DNA of 64,000 nt, taken from assembly GCA_964030475.1 (NCBI GenBank), contig CAXIPT010000002.1, positions 9,928,942 to 9,992,941 of the forward strand, read 5' to 3'. Origin of the DNA: Tethya wilhelma. Its lineage: Eukaryota > Porifera > Demospongiae > Tethyida > Tethyidae. Numbering within the stretch: the first letter of the stretch is position 1; each line of letters begins with the position of its first letter. The notes below the pieces were generated by a model. The model made no database searches, was not told the DNA's origin, and saw only the letters and a list, made by a program, of their open reading frames with translations. The translations under genes and the position numbers were made by a program. Shown here one piece after another: positions 1-11,068 of this stretch.

Positions 1-661
1 TACAACTGTACATATACATATCTCATCTCCATGGTAACAGAATTTCAGCCAACTTAGCTACATCCAGGCCATAAAATCAATGTTCTGAACACTTGGCTAA
101 TTCTAGTCCACCAGAGGGTGGTAGGAGACCATTACGTTGCTAACAGGTCTGACCAAGTACGATGAGCTGCAAGTTAGTCAAATCTTAATTCTAGTCCACC
201 AGAGGATGGTTTTAGATCCAGATGTACATAGCACACTAACTAATGGTCAGCACGTACCTACAAAAGCACACATCATCACTTTATCGAAGCCATCTTGACA
301 GAATGAACTAATTCTCTAAGCTAGCTCTGTGGCCAGTCCAGATGGAACAGTGATGACCTCATATGAAATCATCACCTCAGTCACTAGCAACTACAAAGCC
401 ACATTGAGGTTTCTGGAAAGGCACTAGCACCCACACAAACAACTCCACAGTGTCAAGTTTTGTTCCTCTATAGTTTTTTGTTTGTTTTATCAGTATTCTC
501 ATCTGCAACTATGGTCTACATATGCCATGGTAGTTATATTATCTGATACAACAGTTGGAACTACTTTTACAAACCAACCAAGTTCCAGGAACTGTTGCCT
601 TGGGAACGCACATGAACCAAAGTGATATATAGTGGGATGATCATAGGGTGCGCAGCGGTTA
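1..661. other. Non-coding sequence, no gene seen
   Basis: No exon-like open frame with splice sites was found on either strand. A short motif, 'ctagtccaccagagg', occurs twice (about 104-118 and 191-205) with a few changes around it. Otherwise I see nothing. Confidence 0.5.
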
Positions 662-970
662 ACTTACTATTTGTGCACACTTACAATGTAAACTAGTATA
701 CGTGTGTGATATGTATGCACACACACTCATACTCAAACAGGGAGTGTGCAACCATCTAGTTATCATTCTTATAGTATGCGATGTAATTAACAAGTGGTAA
801 GATTTATCAGACATTTTTTTGTTTTGCTGGCACATATTTTTGCCAATAATCGTCACAACCATTTAATAACTAGATGGTCACACACTCCTCGGTTGGGTGT
901 GAGTGTGTGTGCAACACATCGCACATGCTTACTAGTTTACGTTGTGCGTGTGCACAAAGAATAAGTACTT
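662..970. mobile_element. Foldback (MITE-like) element with about 100-bp inverted repeats
   Basis: The left arm (about 662-765) and the right arm (about 865-970) are imperfect inverted repeats over roughly 100 bp. The left arm contains 'tgtgcacacttacaatgtaa' and 'accatctagttat', and the right arm contains their reverse complements with scattered mismatches. The short central spacer has no coding capacity. This structure is typical of a non-autonomous foldback DNA element. No target-site duplication could be fixed. Confidence 0.65.
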
Positions 971-1640
971 GTTAACTACATTGCACACTATTATTACAAT
1001 TAAACCATAATTTGTTTGTAGTAACTCGTAGACTTTGTGGAGTATGCAAATTAAACATAAATTTCATTAAAAGTGGGTAGGTCTGTGTAACATACATGAC
1101 ATTAAATTTTGTACAAAAATTATTCTCAACACGAACACCCAAAGCAATAAACAAAACAAAAAAAAATACCTAACCGCAAATTAGCTCACTGTACTTCTTG
1201 TTCAACAAACATATATAGAAATAAATTGAATTAAATTGTCTCTAACAAAAGGAAAAAACAAGGCAAAGCTCACTCGTCAATTCCCATACTTTATCAGATG
1301 TGGAACTTAGAAGAAGCTATGTATGGGTGCACTTCTGAGAAACAAACCCACGCACATACCAAGTACTTTTTTTTGTATCATTTTGTGTTTTCTTTCTAGA
1401 AACAGGAAACTTACTCACATCAGTGCGTACTTTATGACCAGTATATAAACACTATATGGGCCAGTACAGTACTGGGAGATATGCTCAATCTCCTTCGCTA
1501 ATTGGAATGCTACACTTCCCACAACGGCAAGAATTGGTACTGAAATTTTTCATGACTAATGAACCCAAAAAACCATTTTTGGCTGAGAAAAATAGATTCA
1601 CACATTTGTACATATACAAAATTATATAGACACATAGATG
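971..1640. other. Non-coding sequence, no gene seen
   Basis: AT-rich sequence with only short chance frames. A GTAAGT-like donor on the minus strand near 1408-1413 is not preceded by a convincing open exon. Confidence 0.4.
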
Positions 1641-2220
1641 TACATACTCAAATGAATGGACCCCTAACATTATAGGTTAATTGGGATAATTTGTACAGTG
1701 TATACATGCATGTATACTGTCAATATTGATCAGAGTGAAGTGAATGGACTTTTTCCCGGAACAGATTCTATTTTGATCTCTAATGGTTTGTTAAGTTTGT
1801 AGAAAGCAGGCAGACTTTGTGACATTCCACAACTCAAATTACGTATATAGAACTTGAACTACAGACATAATATTATACATCACTTCTTCATGGATGATTG
1901 ATGTACAGCTGTACACTGAGGTCTTAGTTCTCAAGGCTAGACACCTGAGTGGCTTGTCCTTTTGCCAATCTATTAGATATACTTGCCTGAGCAGGCATTG
2001 GGAGGGTTCCTTTAGGTTTGGGATTGTTTGTAAAGATTAGATCTTTTGAATTTTCATGCACCTTAAAAAAAAACAACAGATTCTCTCTTCTTTAAATTTG
2101 CTAAATTTAGTACCTGCAAATAATACTACCCTCAAGGTACTTGGACAAAGCATACTTTAGAACAACATTGCACTAAAAATATACAAGCAAAAACGCAAGT
2201 CTAAAAATAAACATACATAT
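1641..2220. repeat. 580-bp direct repeat, copy 1
   Basis: This block reads identically to 2613-3192 (offset 972) as far as I could compare by eye. It ends exactly at the N at 2221. A perfect repeat that stops at assembly Ns is more likely a scaffolding or haplotype artefact than a biological duplication. Confidence 0.85.
1924..2061 (-). CDS. Putative 3'-terminal exon (copy 1), gene unknown
   Basis: On the minus strand, a T-rich tract ending in AAG is followed by 45 codons and a TAA stop at 1924-1926. The peptide starts VHENSKDLIF and ends QVSSLEN. It is polar and low in hydrophobics, like an unstructured C-terminal tail. It could be the last exon of the FERM gene that starts at 18.4 kb, because strand and order fit. 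However, joining it directly to the exon at 2341-2485 would create a TAG at the junction. It lies inside the duplicated block. Confidence 0.35.
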   Translation of the reverse strand: MHENSKDLIFTNNPKPKGTLPMPAQASISNRLAKGQATQVSSLEN

Positions 2221-2340
2221 NTCTTTTCCGGGAGTTTCCCAGGAACAAGATACTGTGGTTGCTCATCTGTGGCTGTAGTAGGAGGAAGTGTACACATGCA
2301 CACGTACGTGCTGGATGATTGTGATGGTGCGTGCACTTAC

Positions 2341-2485
2341 TAGGCGATTTCATCGTTGAGATACTTCTGATGGGGTGTATCAATGCTTCTGCCTGAAGCA
2401 TGAGGCACATCTGANAGATCATGTATTTCTGTTTTGATTTCCTCAAGTACATTACGACTGATGAGTTTGCCATTCAACATCAGTC
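2341..2485 (-). CDS. Putative internal exon, gene unknown
   Basis: This 145-nt frame starts after a weak acceptor (ctttgag) and ends at a perfect GTAAGT donor. It encodes 47 full codons, beginning LMLNGKLISRNVLEEIKTEI, with one N at 2415. It has an amphipathic helical look and no recognised domain. It would start after a phase-1 intron, the phase in which exon 5 of the FERM gene ends, so it could belong to that gene, but the sequence does not look like the continuation of a FERM F2 lobe. A TAG spans the exon end, so it may instead be a terminal exon. It lies between assembly Ns. Confidence 0.35.
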
Positions 2486-2537
2486 CTCAAAGTAAGGTTT
2501 GTTACATCACATCTCTGGCTTTGTTATTGTACCTACA

Positions 2538-2575
<38 letters not shown>

Positions 2576-2582
2576 CGNNNNN
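2538..2582. repeat. (CA)n microsatellite running into Ns
   Basis: About 17 CA units followed by 'cataccg' and five Ns (2578-2582). This is a probable gap or low-quality junction. Confidence 0.9.
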
Positions 2583-2612
2583 AAGTTACGGGGGTCAACA
2601 TACATACATACA

Positions 2613-3192
2613 TACATACTCAAATGAATGGACCCCTAACATTATAGGTTAATTGGGATAATTTGTACAGTGTATACATGCATGTATACTGTCAATATTG
2701 ATCAGAGTGAAGTGAATGGACTTTTTCCCGGAACAGATTCTATTTTGATCTCTAATGGTTTGTTAAGTTTGTAGAAAGCAGGCAGACTTTGTGACATTCC
2801 ACAACTCAAATTACGTATATAGAACTTGAACTACAGACATAATATTATACATCACTTCTTCATGGATGATTGATGTACAGCTGTACACTGAGGTCTTAGT
2901 TCTCAAGGCTAGACACCTGAGTGGCTTGTCCTTTTGCCAATCTATTAGATATACTTGCCTGAGCAGGCATTGGGAGGGTTCCTTTAGGTTTGGGATTGTT
3001 TGTAAAGATTAGATCTTTTGAATTTTCATGCACCTTAAAAAAAAACAACAGATTCTCTCTTCTTTAAATTTGCTAAATTTAGTACCTGCAAATAATACTA
3101 CCCTCAAGGTACTTGGACAAAGCATACTTTAGAACAACATTGCACTAAAAATATACAAGCAAAAACGCAAGTCTAAAAATAAACATACATAT
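2613..3192. repeat. 580-bp direct repeat, copy 2
   Basis: Second copy of 1641-2220. It carries a second identical copy of the putative terminal exon at 2896-3033 on the minus strand. Confidence 0.85.
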
Positions 3193-3513
3193 TAGTTTAT
3201 AGTCAAGTGTACAAATACTAACCTATATCTCAAGACAATACGATGTACATAGCTATGCTATTGATGTTACGAAAGTAGCTCTTTCTGAATCACTGGTTAG
3301 TTCGTAAGTGCTTAAGTGGTTTGAAAACTGATGCTGTTTCAAAAGAAGAGTTATTCATTTAAGTTAGAGAAACAGTGGAAAGACTATCCTTCTACCCCAC
3401 GGAATATTATGAGCCCTACCCGAGCAGAGAATGCTAGGCAATGGAGCCGAAAACAACCACATACGCAGACATATTGTTTTTGTGAACATTTATTCATTGT
3501 CTGCCAATTAGTG

Positions 3514-3553
<40 letters not shown>

Positions 3554-4130
3554 TGACTAACTGCAAATGAATGTACATTAGCTTTCCCCCGATCAAATGA
3601 ATAAAGCTATTATCGTCTCGATAAGTTTTAGCCAGTGAAGCATGCACTCAATTCAGACATAACAATATCATTCTCTTAGCGCCACTCTTAACAGCAGTCA
3701 TTCATCTGCTGTATCAAATGATACAGACATTCTTCTCTCTAATTCTTGACATTCCTCCATCCTCCTAGCATACCAAACACTCACAAACCATTACACACAG
3801 TGTGACAACATGCATCGTTGTATGTACAATGTAGCCCACTCTAACCATTCAAAGACCTTTAAATGGTAAAAGCTATGACATTATCCCCTTCTTAATGTCA
3901 AATGTCGATAAGAATACCAGTGTCACATGTGCTCAAGCATGATCATTGCTGAGACTGCTGGAGATTCTGTACGGTGTGTGTGGGTGTGTAGCTATCGTTT
4001 GTGTGCTAAACATGTTTTTGACAAAAAAATTTTTGATACTCTATATCCATGTCTGTTGCCATGAGCACACATAGTGTAGTTGTTGTTTTTTTCCCCCCCT
4101 GTTTGTGTGTAATTGTATACCAGTCTGCAT
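3193..4130. other. Non-coding sequence with a (TG)n tract
   Basis: The only notable element is a (TG)n microsatellite at about 3518-3552. No exon with supporting splice sites was seen. Confidence 0.5.
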
Positions 4131-4140
4131 GTGTGTACGT

Positions 4141-4640
4141 GATCCTGAATCCCATAGGGATAGAGTTATTCATTGCTAGCAGCTATTTCCCAGGTGGTAT
4201 ATATATAATATAGATGTATGCATGTCGTATTTGGTCAAGATGCACAGAAAAGGTAATCGTTTGATTCATTGTTGATCTTGCTACATGTATGCATGCCCAC
4301 GTTTTATTCTTTTTCTTTTCTCTTTTAAGTCTGAATCGCACATGTGTGTGGTACATGACCTTGAGCGTGCAACAGCAGTGTTATTCATTGCTTAGAGCTC
4401 TCCTAGGTGGAATAATTGAAGCTATTATATTTGGTCAACAAGCACAGAAAAGGCAATTGTTTAATTCACTGTTGATTTTGCTACATGCCTACATTTTATT
4501 CTTTACTGTTTTAGGTCTGATATTGCATGTGTGTACAGTACATGACCTTGAGCGTGAAATAACAGTGTTATTAATTTTATTGCAGCTGGCCATTTTAGTA
4601 AACATGTACGGAAAAGGCAATTCTTTGTTTCACTGTTGAT
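4141..4640. repeat. Three diverged tandem repeats of about 190 bp
   Basis: The word order 'catgaccttgagcgtg...', 'gtgttattcattgct', 'tttggtcaa', 'cacagaaaaggcaatt', 'cactgttgattttg' recurs three times (about 4141-4340, 4341-4520 and 4521-4640) with substitutions and small indels. The 116-codon frame at 4289-4639 is a by-product of these repeats and is not called a gene. Confidence 0.7.
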
Positions 4641-4813
4641 TTTGGTGGAATACTGCAAGCTGCCATATTAGATATTTGCTGCGTGGATTGTTAAAACTTA
4701 AACTGCTGTCCCCTTCAGTATTTTGATAGCAGCTATGATCATTAGTATTGTAGCTATGCCCACGAATGGCCAAGTACCTAGTCTTCTATTCCCCCCTCTC
4801 CCCGTCAAAAATC

Positions 4814-5119
4814 TTAATTTTTTTCACAATGCACGTTTATAAGTTGAAATTCAATAACAGATACGGTATACAGTCCACTCATCATGGTTGTGTACAATGA
4901 TACAGTGGTTTTCGTACTATCAAACCTCAACATCTTTCTTGGAACTGGTACCCTATGTACATATACATCTGGATATCCATCCCCTAAAAGATGAGCTATA
5001 AGATCACTGCTTCTGGCAATAATTATATCATAATTATCGCAAATTGTAGATGAAGGAATTGATAATGAAAGTGGCTTGTTTTTTGACAAGCAGCAATAAA
5101 CAAGTACAGGTGCACCCAC
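4814..5119 (-). other. Open frame of 101 codons, function unknown
   Basis: The frame starts MGAPVLVYCC, includes YPDVYVHRVPVPRKMLRF and ends NVHCEKN. Composition is protein-like, but there is no recognised motif or supporting splice site. It may be a decayed gene or transposon fragment, or chance. Confidence 0.15.
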
Positions 5120-5762
5120 AGTATATCTACTGATTTGATCATATGATTGTGTATCCTAATTTGCATATACATAATATGTAATGGTATTATTGTGCAATAG
5201 TTTGTGCAAGTATGAACTTGTCTGCAAATCACTCAGCTTTTGTCTGGTTCGACAAGCTACAGCGTGTAGGGTAAACTTGTTTTCTCTATACAAGTGCATG
5301 TTGTCAATTGCATGTAGCCTTGTATAGGAGAACAATAGAATCACTTGTAGGCCGTGTATAGCTGCACACGTTTGAAAGCAATTGCGTGTCTGTGATGAAA
5401 CATGTTTGTGCTCCTATTCATTTCACTGGCCAGACAGCCTCATACGTATATGCAAATTATTCAAATTGTAAACTCATTTGTCTTGCGTGCCGAGGGGAAA
5501 AACAATAACAAAAAGTTTACGTAGGCTTCCATTGTTTGCTCACTGGAAAAATAGCCTCTTTCCCAGGCTCCTCCCAACTTTTACGTAAAAACTGTAATGC
5601 TGCAAGAGGGAGTGGCCTGGGAATGAGCCTACAATGAGATGTACACATGTATATATGTATGTACACGTGTGTGGGGGTATCGGTCTTGCAGTCTCCATGG
5701 CTTGGTCTAACAACTCGAACCACAAGTTTTCCATACATTGAGGTACTCGATCCATTACGTAT

Positions 5763-5766
<4 letters not shown>

Positions 5767-5835
<69 letters not shown>

Positions 5836-5836
5836 N
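5767..5836. repeat. (CA)n microsatellite ending at an N
   Basis: About 34 CA units and a single N at 5836. It abuts and interrupts the transposase-like reading frame on the minus strand. Confidence 0.95.
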
Positions 5837-7074
5837 ATCATCTGAAAGTTTTTGTTTTGCCCAAAGCAACTATCAGAATACACTGTCAGCTTTTTGATAG
5901 AGGCAGGAAGTGTGTCAAGGTAAGATTGAACACATGAACAAATTTCATCTGCGCCCCTACTAGCAACAGATTCATTCCACATGTACATGTTTGCATCACC
6001 AGTGGTGGCATTGTGGACACCAAAGTTATAAACCCACAACTGCCGTGAATAGAACATTGATCCATGGGTGAGAGTAGGAACAGGTAGGTTTTGCATGAGG
6101 TCAAATGTGATAAGTGAGTTGTCTGATGTTGTTTTTGTTGCTTCAGCATCAGAACGCAATTGCTGATAACCTTGGCTTGCCATTTCTTGGTGAGTAGACA
6201 ATTCAGTTTGCTTCTCAACACGTTCATCCTCATTTGTGGAGGCTCTTATAGCTGTGTTGAGTAGGTCACAAGTCTCGCACGTATCACTTCGTGGATACCC
6301 AAAACTTAAGTTGAACTCTTCGTTAAATATTTTTCGGTATAGCCATTCCTTTACTACTGGCTCAGCTCCACTTTGCGATTCATACTTTTCCTGATAGAGT
6401 AGATACATTCGAGAAATACTAAGACCTTCGTCAAGATACTCACGTTTCAAATTTGACGAACGAGAATAGTGGCTTCTCCTACAGGGAAATGACTTAATAT
6501 GCTCACGAACTTTGTCTTTCGCTTCCTCTGAGATTGCATGTGGTCTGCTTGTATGTTTGCCCCGCTTGTCATCTGCAATAAGAACACCATCTGTGATTTT
6601 GGTTACGAGACCTTCAACACGGCGTTTACCAATTGCATGTATATCACAGAAGGTTTTTTTGCAGACTTGTTTGTGACTACCATTAGCAAGCCGCACACGG
6701 TATATAACACTGTGGCTTCGCTGCTGATGCAATTCAGAAGTGGTATGCCTTTTTATACTAGTTGTGCTAAGTAAGCCATACAGATATTTATTTTGAGCAT
6801 CATGGTTTCCTAGAGCATAGAAATCTTCAAAAATTCTAAGCTGCTCAGTTTCACACAGACTTTCAGAACAGTTATAAGAGCATTTGCACGTAATTTTGAC
6901 TTGTTGCTTACAATTTTTTTCGTCTCCTTTGTATGTAGTGTAGCTTTCACCTTTATCTTTGGCTAGTTTTCTTTTTTTTCTTGTCCACTCTTCTTCTTGT
7001 CGCAAGCGCTTTCTTCCGCGCCTTGATTTGCTAGGTCCAGCTTCTCCGGTCTCGACAGTAAGGCTGTCGTCCAT
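5837..7074 (-). pseudogene. Transposase-like protein (DDE/RNase H-like type), 3' end missing
   Basis: From the ATG at 7074 there is an uninterrupted frame of 412 residues that runs straight into the (CA)n tract. Residues 15-40 are strongly basic (KSRRGRKRLRQ, TRKKRKLAK), like a nuclear-localisation or DNA-binding segment. Residues 55-74 hold five cysteines, and a CETC motif lies at 266-269. The most informative segments are FDLMQNLPVP (323-332) and YSDSCFGQNKN (399-409). This pair of acidic strands followed by GQNKN is typical of transposon-derived proteins with a DDE-like catalytic fold that are common in invertebrate genomes (I believe the DUF7869-type group). The third acidic residue expected downstream is lost beyond the repeat. 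Whether the truncation is real (microsatellite insertion or an intron at that point) or an assembly fault (N at 5836) cannot be decided. No flanking terminal repeats were identified. Confidence 0.6.
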
Positions 7075-7304
7075 CTTACTTTAGAAGCTCGAGGGCAGAA
7101 GTATGATCACGTGCAGTTAGTTATTATGTAATATCACGTGAGCTAGCATTGAACTTTGACCCCTCTGATCAGCACTAAAACTAAAGTCGCGCGAGAAAAG
7201 GATCGGTATACTGATAGCAGACAGTTGTAAGTTTCATATGATAATGAAAACTGAAAATTGATAAAAATGTTACTTATCCCCTTTTTCCACTGACCCCTTC
7301 AATT

Positions 7305-7670
7305 ATAGTACACTCATTTTGAGCTGTAATTTGAAGAATACACACTGATAGATCTCACTCCAAATATATTGAGCAATAATTGCACGATACTGTTATACAA
7401 ATTTATACACAAGTTGAAAGAAACCTCTCGGTAATTAATATAGGAACCTAACGTCAAATATCTGCATGCAGATTACAATTATAAAAGCATAATATGTACA
7501 GCAATTAGTACACTCCTTTTCAGTTATGAATCAAAGAACACACACTGGTTAATCTTACTCCATGATTATGCAAATTTATATTATACACAAAGTTGTTGAA
7601 ACTCTCAGTAATTAGTATGGGAAGCCAACGTCAAATATCTGCATGCATATTACAATTATAAATGCACATA
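7305..7670. repeat. Two diverged tandem repeats of about 190 bp
   Basis: The series 'gtacactc.tttt.ag', 'aagaa.acacactg', 'tcttactcca', 'caaatttat', 'aacgtcaaatatctgcatgc' and 'attacaattataaa' occurs at about 7305-7495 and again at 7508-7670. No coding potential. Confidence 0.65.
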
Positions 7671-8405
7671 AGTCAAGATTATTATATAAACTTTGTATCA
7701 CAACAGGTGCCATCACATTCTACTATATACACAACATACAATCACTTTTTCCGAGAAATTATATATAGTTCTACCAAAACAAAGCATTCACCCACCTACA
7801 GTCTGATGATATAATACAAACACCCACTCAAACTGGGATTATACCAGAGCTAAGAAAACTTGAGCATCAATAAAACAATGTTCACTTTATGTGGCTAGCA
7901 TGTGGAAGCAACTTAAGCTGCATTCAATCAGAGAGGAAGCCAAAGTGGAATCCATTACTGCAACAGTGACACCCACACATTCTAGCTACAACCACATTAC
8001 TACACTTTTGACGCCATTATTATAATCTCATGACTCTAGAGGATTTGCACACGTAATTCGACACCTACGCATTTTGGCACGCATTAACTTGCAATAACTT
8101 GCTCCATTCTGACGCACCATTGTTTTAGCCGTCTGGAGAGTTTACGTAGAAACGTACATGCAAGTTGACGCCTACACGTTTTGTTTTAACGACTTAACTA
8201 TCAATGATAAATTAACTTATTCTACTAGCTCTGACGTACTATTTCAATCCCTTATTATACATACGTACTACATTTGAGAATTTAATAATGCGCATATTAC
8301 ACGTGTAAAACAACGCCTACACTTTTGAGCTAGACGACTGACTATTGATAGCAATTATGACGTACTGTTATGTGATAAAGGGTCTTGTGACTATATCCAC
8401 TGTGC
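7671..8405. other. Non-coding sequence with short diverged repeats
   Basis: Within 8040-8345, phrases such as 'gacgcctacac.ttt' and 'tgacgtact' recur at irregular spacing, suggesting an old repeat. Nothing coding was seen. Confidence 0.35.
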
Positions 8406-8410
8406 AACAT

Positions 8411-8673
8411 GATTCTCTAGACCAATCAATGAGGGAACCGTTGCACTTCTTGACTCTTTCTTCAAGCTAGTGGACACAAGGGTATGCCGTTACACCGATC
8501 CATTGAGGCATGGTTATGCGAATCATCATAGTGTTACAGCTTTTCGTCAATTTTTGGAGAAGATCAATTCCATAGATATTATCAAAGATATTCAGAAACA
8601 CTTATCTACCAAGGTTTCAAGAGTGAATTTTGTGCTATTTTGGTCAAAATCTAACCCATGGCAATTCATATGA
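8411..8673 (+). other. Exon-like open frame, function unknown
   Basis: After 'ttctctag' the frame reads PINEGTVALLDSFFKLVDTR onward to KSNPWQFI and a stop, about 86 codons. There is no in-frame ATG near its start. Composition is protein-like, but I recognise no family and no partner exon. It may be a decayed gene fragment. Confidence 0.15.
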
Positions 8674-9984
8674 TACTTAGCCATACCATAAATTCAAATA
8701 CGAAAGGCACACATTAAATTGTATACTTGCATACGTCTATCTTTTAAAACACTTTAGTTACAGGTAAGTGGAAGGACATACAGAGCTGATGTCTGTGAGA
8801 AACTATTTCCACTTTCATTTTGAGCTACTAAGAGATAATGCATACTTCCCAGCCGTCCACAAAGAAACACAGGCTTGGCTAGCCGATCGCTAACTGAACA
8901 GAAACGCTCAAAGCAACTCGATTGTTTGATTGGACATGACTTGGATGCTTATGCTATCGCATACATGTATGTTGTAGTGGTGCATCGCATTCCTACCTGG
9001 TTAATACCATGGCAACTTATTGTACTGCACATCCACACAATACTGAACACTGCATACCCAAAGCAATTAAGCATCAAAGAAAGAAAATGGACATGTGAAA
9101 TGTAGTTCAAGCTCCTCAGATTCATAACCGCTATATAACTGCTAGCTATAATTCTAAGTGAACCAGAAGGCATTTATGTACTTATATATAGTTGGAACAA
9201 GTAGCAAGTTGTACTCAATGGTGTGTGAGCAATAGTATAGCTCAAGTATTCAGAGGTGTCTCAATTTTTTTTTCAATCTATTTATAGCCAAGTAGAAAAT
9301 AGATTCAAAAATGAAAGCGTCCCCCAATTGTAAGAGGTTAATTTGGTTCTCATTTTGAAAATTTCAAGAAATCTCCCTCAGCTTTCACTACCAACATCAA
9401 ACTCCACAACAAAACAAAAAACACATTAGAAACATACAAATTGAAACTAGGTCACTGACACTACTAGTACAACATGTGTAGCTTTACTACAATAAATATA
9501 CCACTTTTACCACATGTAATGAATGCATTGTAACTATACACAATGGGCCTGAGACTAAATGTCTCTGGGGTAAGAGAGAGCAGACTTCAAGTCTGGAGCT
9601 AGCTGCCCATGCATGTAGCTCAGTGAGTGAAGTGAGTGGGTGTAGAGAGACCAGAAGGGGCTTTTGTGTGTTTGTGACTCCATCTGATAGGATCACAATG
9701 GAGTCCACTAGGAGCAGTGGTCTTGTATTGTGGTGTGAAGGTACAATGCCTGTGGGTGCAGTGGTAGTATAGCTTCTTCCCAGGGTCACGCTGTTTGAAA
9801 AAAAGCTAAGAGATCTTAGAGGGGCTTGGGATGAGGCTAGTGGTTGAAAGTGATAGTACCTTGGATACCATGTGACTCTGCGCACTACTGCATGTGCCCT
9901 CCCAGCCCAAAAGGACCCATAACTACAGGAGTGTGTCTTTTGCTAAGTCAGCAAGTAGCATAGGTGCATATGAAAAATCATGAA

Positions 9985-10065
9985 ATTTTTTTTTTTGAGA
10001 TTTAGCTGGGATTCAAAGAGGTCTTTTGAATTCTAGCTAGTCGAATGCTCTTACCACTGAGCCCA
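9985..10065 (-). repeat. tRNA-derived SINE-like fragment
   Basis: On the minus strand 'gggctcagtggtaagagc' resembles a tRNA D-arm/A-box. About 35 nt later 'tttgaatcccagct' resembles the T-arm/B-box, followed by a T-rich run. No full acceptor stem was found. This is the usual head of a tRNA-derived SINE and not a functional tRNA gene. Confidence 0.5.
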
Positions 10066-10970
10066 AAACCCATAGGCATTATGATCAACTCTCAATGCAA
10101 TGTATTATAGCCATGTGCATTTAAACAGATTTGCCAGCTCAGCAATTTAAAGGTGCATTCGTCCCTCAGTCATGTACCATGCATGTTCAGCTGCTACATG
10201 CATGACTTTGAATGAAATAATTCTCGGAGAAAATTCACAAGAGAAAAATAAAAGTGCTGAACTTCCAATAAAGTTACATCACAAATCAGTAGGAAATAAC
10301 AGTTGATCTGTGCTACATACAGAAACAGCCTGCATTGAATTCTTAAGCATATTATACTCAAGTGTTACACATCAGAGTCAGCTGTTGAAAGGAATCACAG
10401 TAGGAAGTGATGTGCTTGCTGCCATACGTGCATTCTCAATATTTATTGCTATTTTTCTAGAACAGATTGGATATGAGAAACATCCGTATGTGGGATGCTC
10501 CAAAAAATTGCTTGCGTACTACATAGTACTATGTCATAACCATCTACAGTTCTGTACACAGCATAACATGTATAGCAGAGGGTCAAATGGTCTTAAATTG
10601 AGGGAATAGTTTCGCAGCAAAATTCTAGGAAGGAATAAAAAATTTCCCCTTCCTCCTACCTTACTAGTATCTATAACTACAGTTTACAAGGACATAACTA
10701 TCTGTGTATTTATACAAGCATTAGAACCATAAGATAATTGCCAGCAATATTCTCATAAAAGTATTGGCATCTGGAAATAACCACTTAAGGAAACCACAAT
10801 AATCTTTATTGTGGAGTAGAATAAGGAAGTTTGAGCAAGAGTTGAACATTTGTGTGTGTACTTTTATATTCCTGGGAATCCCAGAAAGAATACCCCACTG
10901 TGTTACATACTACAACAACAGTCACATGATAGTCATGTGAGCATCACATGACATTACACAATCACCATAC

Positions 10971-11068
10971 CTTGAAGAATGTAGGAAATGATCCCAGGAG
11001 CTAGCTGTTCAGGGCATTTCAGCTTCCCTTCCACCAAATCCTTTCTTAACTGCTGGTAGAAATGAGTC
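10971..11068 (-). CDS. FERM gene exon 5 (F2 lobe start)
   Basis: Acceptor ttgtag, 98 nt, donor gtatgg. It encodes THFYQQLRKDLVEGKLKCPE followed by QLAPGIISYILQ. It ends in phase 1 inside the '(L/M)Q|G' position, exactly where an intron also falls in the FERM domain of the phosphatase gene (exon ending at 59969). Confidence 0.85.

Noticed and set aside
5886..6233. 115-codon minus-strand frame inside the transposase-like gene
   Set aside because: Alternative frame of the longer transposase-like coding sequence.
9487..9885. 132-codon minus-strand frame
   Set aside because: Low-complexity Ser/Thr/Leu content with no domain; the forward sequence has several repeats and no splice support.
10310..10609. 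99-codon plus-strand frame
   Set aside because: Protein-like composition in part, but no recognised motif, no splice partners and no promoter; not separable from chance.
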